Shown here: positions 55,808-64,000 of the stretch, in pieces | How the letters are laid out: every line of letters starts with the position of its first letter | How positions within the stretch are numbered: the stretch's first letter is position 1 | Source: Chionis minor | Lineage: Eukaryota > Chordata > Aves > Charadriiformes > Chionididae | NCBI GenBank assembly: GCA_013398295.1 | Contig: VZSF01008857.1 | Coordinates: forward strand, 1-64,000 | Length of the DNA stretch: 64,000 bases | Reading direction: 5' to 3' | Program-made: the position numbers and the translations under genes | The notes under the pieces: generated by a model | Databases searched by the model: none | What the model saw: the letters and a program-made list of their open reading frames with translations, nothing else | What the model was told of the DNA's origin: nothing

Positions 55808-58108
55808 GCGTAAAAATTCTGAACTAGTAACCTCCAATATTCTTTGAACACTCGGGAATAACTCCTGCATTAGTCAGGGAGCACCAAGTACAAGCTGCCA
55901 CTGCCTTGGTGACTCATGAATGAGAGAGACTTGGCATCTCTTACAGCTTTGTGTAACCCTCCTCCTCATGTTCTTCCACTACAAGCCAATGTTTCCCAAA
56001 CTGGACACACAGTATGAGCACATCCGAGATGCTGGCTACATCCCTACTGCATCCCGCTAATGACTCATCCAAGCGTGCCTCAATCAAGTGCTCCACGATC
56101 TGTGCTTCTCTGTGTTTAGAGACATCTATCTATCCATTAAAACAGATACATTTCTGCATTGGATCTTTATCCAGCTAACTTTCACCTGAAGACAATTCAA
56201 GAGTCTAAGTTAAGCAGTCTAGCCTTACGCTTTCTGTATGTCTTTTGCATCAACAGAATCCATTTCCAATCCCTCATTAAATCTACTAAATTCCAAACAG
56301 CACTTTTCCAATTATGCAGTCTTCACTGACTTTGTCAGTCCTTCTGTCAAAAGGCAAACTTCAAAAGCTACTGTTTTGGGACATGTTTCTGAAAGCTTCT
56401 ACTTCAAGCAGGAGGTACCAGGCCTACTCAAAATGTCTGGATATTAGTCAAGGCCAAACATCCACCAAATTATCCCCTACAGGTCTTTCTCTGCAGGAAT
56501 TGCCAACTGAATCTTTTGAAAGCTTCTAATTCACTTAAAATAAGCACTAAGCACAGTCTAGAGACATCTGCCAGTGACTAGGAAGTTATGGCCTCTAGAA
56601 ATGCAGGATGTATGCTACAGTTATACTATATTAATAGTTTTAAGAAACACAAGGCAGGATCCCTCGCTGCATTTAATTACAGTCTAAAATGGATTCAGTC
56701 AACATTTAGATTGTATCACTGGTGAGGTCTGAAAAGGGGGGAGGGTCAGTTTGTTTGGTTTGGGCTTTAGATATTTTTTTTAAGTCAGAACTGGTTCAGG
56801 AGTTGAGCACGAGAGAGTTAACATTGCCAAAACAGACAAAGAATGCCAGCTAGAATAGATGTTTACTTCCTGCCAACTCAGCACTCCAAGCTGGTATTTG
56901 TCTCAGTCACTACAGATAGTAGATCTCAACAGACGTGCATAAGAATTTATAGCTATTAAACTGACAATTAATTCAATAAAACTTCCTCTCTCTACACAAA
57001 ACGCAAAAACAAAGGTTTACTCCATCATCCTTCCTGGTTTTCTGATGATGTATTTCTCTGCATGGATCGCTAAGACAACAAAAAGACTGAAACTGCACAA
57101 TCCCACAACACTCCCAGCAGGCAAGTTTATGCAAGGTAACTCTGGGCAAGAAGCTCTTATGAAAAAATCAGAACAGAGAAGAATGAAGCGTATCATCAAG
57201 GCAAGCAGAACCCTTGGCTATGTGACCTGCAATTCAAACAGCTGATTCTTTGCAAAACGAGCTCCCTTGTTTCCTCCCAAATCCATGGTAGCTGCTGTCA
57301 CTCCGTAAGAATTTCCTATTACACTTTGTGACAGTGTAATGTACCTGGACACACAATATCCATCTCTGTGTCTAGAAACTACAGCTACTCTCTCTTACAC
57401 CAACGATACTAATCATACTTTACTTGTGCTCATTGGATTCATATACATTGCTTTGCAATTATTCACCAAAGATGCATAGAACAATAAAAGCAAAAATGGG
57501 AAATGCATTATTCCATACAGGAATCTAATAAAGAACTGAAATGCTGTTTCCTAAAGGATATTTAGAGAACCTTTACTGTGACAGCAGAAGCTGAAGCTTC
57601 TTCTATTATTGCTTCAAAAACACAAATGTTAGGAAAAAACCTCTTAATTCTGTCCCTAGCTTCTTTCTTTCCAATGATTCTTCCCATCCAGCCACAGCTC
57701 TAAACTGAATGTTGGAATTCAAGGTATGTTGCAGAGGGCCAGTGACTTCCTCCTTGCACTTTGAAATGGAGAATCATCCTTTTGCTGCTCCAGGTCATGG
57801 TTAGTCTGACAAAACCAGAAAAGCCTTCTCTGATCCCAAGAATGCTCCACTTTTCTTCTCGTTAAAAAACATCACGAGATTTTTAACTTCTAATTACTGA
57901 AAAATTAACTCAAAATTCCAAACAGCTTTCATAAAAGATGCCTGGCAGAAAACACCTTTGTTTTTGCCAAACTAACATAAACATTTATTTACTTATTTTA
58001 AGGCTGAATACTTGAAAGCTGGCAAGGCCAGGATGCAAGGCAAGCTGTGCTGTTTTACCTGCCAGCTCCAGTAAGCCCAGAGAGTTACATTCTCAGCTAT
58101 ACAGGCCC

Positions 58109-58152
58109 AGATCACTTAAATCTTGGGTGGAGATCACTTAAATCTTGGGTGG
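58109..58152. repeat. Perfect 22-base tandem duplication
   Basis: Two identical 22-base units, 58,109-58,130 and 58,131-58,152, each containing atcacttaaatcttgggtgg. There is no mismatch between the units, so the event is recent or the site is a variable-number locus. Confidence 0.95.
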
Positions 58153-60029
58153 AAAGTAAAGGAATTTGCATGTTCAATTAAGAAAAATCATTTGCTGTTA
58201 TCTATGTATCTAGGAATTTGTGTCTATCTGGACAGCAGACCTGGGTTAATGCTTCTCTAACCTCTGAAGTTTATACAGTTGTGATAAATACGCTTAAATG
58301 AAAAAAGGGCAAATATTAATGGGTAAAAATCTTGAACCCCCAGCAAACAGTTTCTTACACTGCTGAATAAAGTACCCTCACTAACTGCATGTGCTCTTTG
58401 TAGACAGGCAGTTACATCTGGCTGATATGCAAGTGGTTCCCAATATCCTCCGAGTCACCTGAACGAAGCTGCAGCTTCTGCACAGCCTTGATATCCGGTG
58501 TTTGCAACAAGGCTGTGGGAGCAGACTAACAAGGGAGAAGGGCAAACAGGTAAGCAATGAATTCCCCTCTGATCAGTACACACTGGGCTGTACACATCAC
58601 CTCCCACCTCAGAGACAGGAGCCTCTAAGGACCATAGGCTCTCCATCACTGGGGACAGATCATCTCCAATTTATGCTTTGTATTTGTGCAAATCTTTCTC
58701 TCTTCCTCGCCAGCAGCTTTGTGGACTTCCATTTTACTAGCCTTAAGGATGCAGACAGCCTGACAGTGTTTCAGCTTTATAAAAATCAGCTCAGGACCTT
58801 TGCACTGCTGGTCCTTGATGGGCATAAGTGCATTCTAGAAAGGGCTGGGAAGAGGCAGACATTAAAAGAATACCTTGCCTTGCCCACTTTCAATAAAACA
58901 ACAGATGACACATAAACCTCACACTGACTATTCCTTACAGAATTTCTCCATTCCTTTAGTCTCTTTGGTCAGTAAGAAGTAGAAATGATTTGTCCTCAGA
59001 ACAACTGGTGGCTCAGTAAGCATTCCAGCTTTCCCTCTCAGCATTCCAAGCAGAGGAATCAGCCACAAGGGTTTTTTTTTCCCTTTCCTCTGATTAACAC
59101 ACACACAAGTTTACACATGGCAAGCCCCACACATATTTTGGTATTGCTTAAGAAACATCTGGGTTAGGCAAGCAACATTAGCTGGAGCAATGGTAATTGC
59201 CTTACTGGTTCTATGAAAAACTAACTACAAAAGAGGCCACGAGGTGAGGACATTTCTGAAGTTAACACATTCATCACAGCAAGGGGAAGCTGCAAAGCAA
59301 ACTTGAGCTGCCTGCTGTGACAGCTCCAGAGGATGTGTGCTGAGCCCAATGCAAATAACTTCTCTAACTTCCTAACAGCACCACAAAAAATAATGACAGT
59401 CATTGCATAAGCACAGACAGAGGTAGTCTCTCCATTGCTGGTAGCAATAAAAGAAATGATCTTCTGGACCAAAAAAAGGATCCATCTAATTCTTGCCTAA
59501 GGGAGTTGCCAATACCAGCCTCTTAAAGCAGGATGAAAAAAAAAAAAAAAGAAAAAACCCGAAAATAAAAAGCCCTACAGATAAGAGCTTTCCTCACAGA
59601 GAAAGAACTAACCTGGTTATTGAGTTTCCTTTGTGCAATGCCACATCACTTTGAGCCAAAAAGGCCAACAACACCCACTGCACTCTAAGTCATCCTCCTG
59701 GCTCCAATGCCTCTCCCTGACATGGAAAAAACACTGCCGACAGACTTATGCCAGAGCCTTTTAAAGGTCCAGCTCCCACATCATAACCTTGGCAGATGTC
59801 TGACCCAGTAGTTTTACAACTGGTGAAAATTAATCCTGCATCAAGGATAATCAGCAGGTGACAAGAGGAGGGGACTGCTGGCGAGACAGGATCAATCATA
59901 GGTAGAAATGCCAGTATTTAAGAAATTCTGTAATACAGGTTTTAGATAACACCTCTCTCAACTACAGGTAAGATAGAAGTGGGGTTAAATACGGCTCAGC
60001 AAGCCGCCCTCCTATCCACAAAGGCTTAC

Positions 60030-60096
60030 CTGTTCTGAAGGGAATTTCTCTAGGAACTCTGCTGGCTAGTTTTAATGGTGCTTTAAATACACAGTA
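60030..60096 (-). other. Candidate minus-strand exon, open, strong splice sites
   Basis: The acceptor atttggctagcctctcgcag precedes 60,096 and the donor GAACAG then gtaagcc follows 60,030. The 67 bases are open for 22 codons in one frame (starting YCVFKAPLKLASRVPREI), with one base left over. The next-exon candidate 47,625-47,674 supplies the two bases needed. I recognise no family. Confidence 0.35.
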
Positions 60097-61494
60097 CTGC
60101 GAGAGGCTAGCCAAATAAAAGTAAGAATTGCTCATCACAGGTAGTCCTTCTGGGGCTGGAGTCATTCTTTGCCAAGGACTGTGGGCAGACTGCTCAGCGT
60201 TGCTACCAGCACAAAGCACTTGTGGACTGTCTCCTCCAGCAGAACTGGCAGCTCCCAGGAGCCAGTGAGGGTCCACAGAAGGCTGGCAATGCCCTGGGAC
60301 TCATCAAAGCCAAGCCTGCAGCAGCCTGGAAGAATGCGTGTGGCATGATCTTTCTACACAGATGAAGCACAACTGCGTTTTCCCTGTTTCCACAGAAAAG
60401 CAGCACTGAAGGTCACACTTAGACTCAGCTTTTCTCTTGTTTCTATTTTCCGGTCTAGTTTCTTCAGAGACAGCAGCCAGATCTAACATACTTAAGAGGA
60501 GGGCTAGCCTCTTCTGAATCCTATCCAACCTGAAATACTGGCTTTGTTGGCCAGAGGCCCAGGTGAGGCTGTAACTGTGACACTACATGCAGTACCTTTG
60601 CTTAACCTTTTCCCTCCCACGTTGCCAGAATGCATTTCAGGTATTTTGACATCTTAGCAACAAAGACGATTTAATATACAGCTTTTTATTTCTCTTTCCA
60701 GTTGAGCATGCCTAATGCACTGCTCTGCAACAACGGCAATCAGTACAGTCCCTTCCAAACTCTGAGTCAGATGCTAGGCTGTGTCTCACAAGCGTTTAGT
60801 CTCCCCGGTGTCCCCAGGGCCAGAGGCTGCTGTGCCAAGTGCCTCCAGCCCGTCTCAGGGAGCGGCTCAGCAGCACCCTCACCTTTGGCCAACTGCTTGC
60901 TCTGTTCCACCCCTCCTGACTCAACCTCAAGGAACAGCCAAGTGAGCAACATCCTCTTCTCTCTTACTGTTTGGTCCAAGTAAGAGTCTTACACACACAC
61001 AGAATCTAGGTCCTTTGCACAGATTTACTTTCAGACAGAGAATCCCACAATTTCATGGTAACTTGAGATGTTTATAAACATTTCTCTAGCCATGCCACAG
61101 CCAGTTGATTAAAAAAAAAAAGTTAAACTAAGGGTTCAACCAAATCCCTGGGACATATCAACAGCTGGGTCTGGCAGTGGTGAAACTCATTGTCTTTAAA
61201 CACAGCAGCCATTCAGGAGTTTCTGTCTTAGCTCCTTATTGGGGAAGACGATTTCTTCTGAAATTCTAAGAGGGCTTTAGTCACCATAAAAAAAACCTTA
61301 CACCAATACGTGTAATTCCTCAGCCTAGCATTTTTAGAAGGGAACTTTTCAAAAGTTAACTGCTGTGTTGGTTTTAAGTATTGTGAAAGCAAACAATGCC
61401 CAGATATTCTGGGCCAGGTCATCCAGAAAAATTATATTTAAGCAAGCTGGACAAAGGCACTCCTAAAGCTTTCTGTTTTTCTCTGCTTAGGTAA

Positions 61495-61730
61495 AAATTG
61501 GATCGTGTGACAATTTAGGGTGGGAGAGACCCTCAGGAGGTCCCTAGTCCAACCTCCTCCTTCAGGCAGGATCATGAGCCATTAGGTCAGACCAGGCTGC
61601 TAAAAGCTTCATTCAATCTGGTCTTGAAACCCTTCAGGGACAGAGCCTGCACCTGTTCCAATGTCGGACTGCTTCACTGTGAGGAAGTTCCCCCTTACAC
61701 CCAGCTGCAGATGACAAAATGGTCTTTTCA
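61495..61730 (-). mobile_element. Truncated CR1 LINE fragment
   Basis: agtccaacctcctccttcag, accaggctgctaaaagcttc and tcttgaaacccttcagggac, then gaggaagttcccccttacac, are the reverse complement of a CR1 3' region in the expected order. About 235 diverged bases remain, with no coding capacity. Confidence 0.85.
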
Positions 61731-61739
61731 ATCACAGAA

Positions 61740-64000
61740 ATTTTTCTTCTGACAGTTTTCTCCTTTAGCTTCCTAACTTCCTTAGTGGCATACTCATCTC
61801 CTCAAACCCCAGCTGTCATCTGACTCCTACTTGCCTCCTCATTCCTTTTGTTTGCCCTTGATTTCTCACCTTCACCACACCAGCGTCTACACTTAAAACA
61901 ACTTGCTGCTTTTTGCTTAGAAACCCACCTGGGATTTCTTGCTCTTGTTCTCTTCTCAGTTTACACCTTAAATCTTCTCAGCTCTAAGAATGCCTGCAAA
62001 GAAAGATCCCATGTCATCTTTTCTGCTTGAATTCCCCGATGCAAGACGAAGGATGCCCAGGACTTTTCCACTCTGCAAGTAACTGCATCTACAAGCAGCA
62101 CTGGAGTCTCTCCTTGCTCTCCTCTGCAGCATTGCTCAGGGTGTCACAAAAAATCTCTCATAAGCAGATACCATGAAGAGCAACTACCTTGTTTTCAGCT
62201 CCTGCCCTGGAAACTACCAAACAGTGCAGCACAGATGAAACCACAGCTTCTACTGTGAGGCAATAGTATCATGACTCCTGTGGCACATGCTAATTTCTAC
62301 AGAACTTCGGGCAGATGAGAGATGTAGCCCAGCTGTGCAAGCCACCTGTGAAGGAATTCCAGGTGAATTCATAGTAACAGATGGAAAATGCTGACAGACT
62401 GCTTCCCCACCCCCACCCAAGGGGAAAAGGATTTCAACCTTAAAACAACAACAAAAAAAGATTACTGACCAGGATATCCCAGCTACCTTAACTCTGACTT
62501 TAGCAGTCAAGTCTTACTTTGGGTGACTCAGGATTACTCAGCTATCAGGACAAATTATCAAGCCAACCCTTTCACTTTGACACTAAGAAATAATGACTCT
62601 CGTGACATTTCTTCCTGTTCACTTGCTTGCCAAATAACATTGTTGATATCTTCTTTACAAAATAAACACCAGCTACCAGAACATGATGTACAAGCAATTT
62701 GCTCCAGCTTCGCTCGAGTACAGATAGCAACAGTATAGTTTAAGTCATTTCCCAGAAACTCTAAATTCAAGTGATTAAATATAATCAGCATAACTTTTAT
62801 GGCATAGAGTATTCTTAGGCATCTCCATTTTAAAAGAAGCAAAGTAGCCTCTGAAAATGCCATACAGCAAAAATACCCTGGAGAATCGCAGGCATCCTGG
62901 AGCTTTGAGGCGAGATATAAAGCCCTGCTACCTAGTCTGGCCCCGCCACCTGGCAATCAAGTGAATTATAGACCAGTTAGCCTCACGGATACAGACTGAG
63001 ACTGGCTATTCACGCAACCTCGAAGAGGAAAAGGGAAAGCTTAAAATAATCTCTCTTATCTAGGCTGAGTCTGATTTATCCTACTATCCATGGCAATTTC
63101 AAAGCTTGTATTGAAGGGCACTAGGAAGCGTGTCAGATATCACAGAGCAATTCCTCAGCAAGCAAATAGGTATGGAAGGCACTATCCCTGGGACATTTGC
63201 CAATATCCTTCTCCTTGAGTGCCCTACGGTAGGGTTGCGTACTCAAGATCCATTTTATCCCCACCTGGCAATGTGTTCTAATGCTCTACTGTAAATTTCA
63301 TTTTACACCAAACAATTTGTTTTACATAATACATAAAACCTTACTCAACTCCATCCCTATGTACTGCTTCCAACAGAACCCACTAGCAAACATGGAAATA
63401 AAACAGGTTAGAAATGGTGCAGAGGAACCTTTACCTTCTGTCCACCATCCGTTAGGGATTCAGCAGTCAGCTTTAGTGACTCATCACAGACAATGGACTA
63501 CCTGGGCATGCTGGACCGGCCCTTCAGAGTCACCGTGAGCTCACTCTGCCTTGCAGGGGCACCCTTGCTGGTGACTGTACTGGAGCGCAAGCTGCTTAAA
63601 GCTACCCGTTCCTTACACTGTGTGTTTGTTTGAAAATAACCTGTAACCAACTCATGCTACAGACTGACTTAAGAACCTCCCAGCCTTAAAACATAAAGCA
63701 TGCCCCCCAACAGCTCCCAGAAAGCAAACTAAAAAAGCCTGAAAACCGCTGCTGTGCTGACTGCTGAAATCTGCTAGCCATGTTCCTGCTTATCACTCAA
63801 GCACTGGTGGTGGCCCCCACCCCAGCAGATGGGACAGCATCCTAACCTACTATACTTCAAACTAACTAGCTGGCTACTTCAACTAACACAAGCACACACT
63901 TTATTCCTCAGCAACCTCTTTTTACACTGAAAATGCTTGAAGGAGCTGAATAAAAAAGTAAATAAATTAATCTTCCTTCCCTCCAACCAACTCCAACACA
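61740..64000. other. Gene-poor sequence to the window end
   Basis: No recognisable gene, RNA or complete repeat. A small plus-strand open frame with a good start context lies at 63,493-63,633 and is discussed as a finding. Otherwise this is ordinary AT-rich non-coding DNA. Confidence 0.5.

Larger units (their letters stand above)
35050..61490. other. Long gene-poor region, no recognised gene
   Basis: About 26 kb of AT-rich non-coding DNA. It contains several (A/C)- or (G/T)-biased low-complexity tracts, homopolymer runs, a 14-base-stem hairpin at 50,595-50,625, a 22-base tandem duplication at 58,109-58,152, one modest GC-rich patch at 37,860-38,150, and a handful of splice-bounded minus-strand candidates. 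All these are listed separately. Open frames up to about 135 codons were read and resemble no family I know. Confidence 0.5.

Overview
The window is eukaryotic nuclear DNA. It almost certainly comes from a bird, or a close sauropsid. The clues are split genes with GT-AG introns, very short introns in a GC-rich housekeeping gene, CpG-island promoters, truncated CR1 LINE fragments with the usual avian 3' end, and long AT-rich non-coding stretches. Two unknown bases (19,264 and 30,390) mark it as draft assembly. No bacterial, plasmid, CRISPR or clear viral feature is seen.

Two protein genes can be named firmly. MRPS16 (mitochondrial small-subunit ribosomal protein S16) lies on the plus strand at 1,282-1,841 in three tiny exons inside a CpG island. 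SLC45A1 (proton-coupled sugar transporter, also called DNB5 or PAST-A) lies on the minus strand. Its eight coding exons run from 16,443 down to 8,579 and give an intact 756-residue protein. The two genes are tail to tail, separated by about 6.7 kb with no coding sequence that I can recognise.

Layout: 1-107 is the edge of a GC-rich, CpG-rich segment that continues outside the window. 108-1,160 is purine-rich spacer. 1,165-1,930 is the MRPS16 CpG island and gene. 1,950-8,578 is intergenic or 3'UTR sequence. 8,579-16,456 is SLC45A1. 16,457-19,120 is its 5' flank or first intron. 19,140-19,545 is a CpG island with ETS and CRE motifs, the best promoter candidate for SLC45A1. 19,640-64,000 is a long gene-poor region with CR1 fragments, low-complexity tracts and no recognised gene.

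The most interesting material is in that gene-poor region. Several short segments are bounded by strong acceptor and donor sequences on both strands. On the minus strand some of them share compatible reading phase and stay open when joined (60,096 to 47,625 to 35,552 to 32,374, with an alternative start at 37,960). They could be 5' exons of SLC45A1, exons of an unannotated RNA or small protein gene, or chance. A divergent plus-strand exon candidate sits just beyond the 19.3 kb CpG island. These are splice-signal inferences from reading alone and were not tested against RNA. The two named genes have no evident functional link: one is a mitoribosome part, the other a plasma-membrane sugar carrier.
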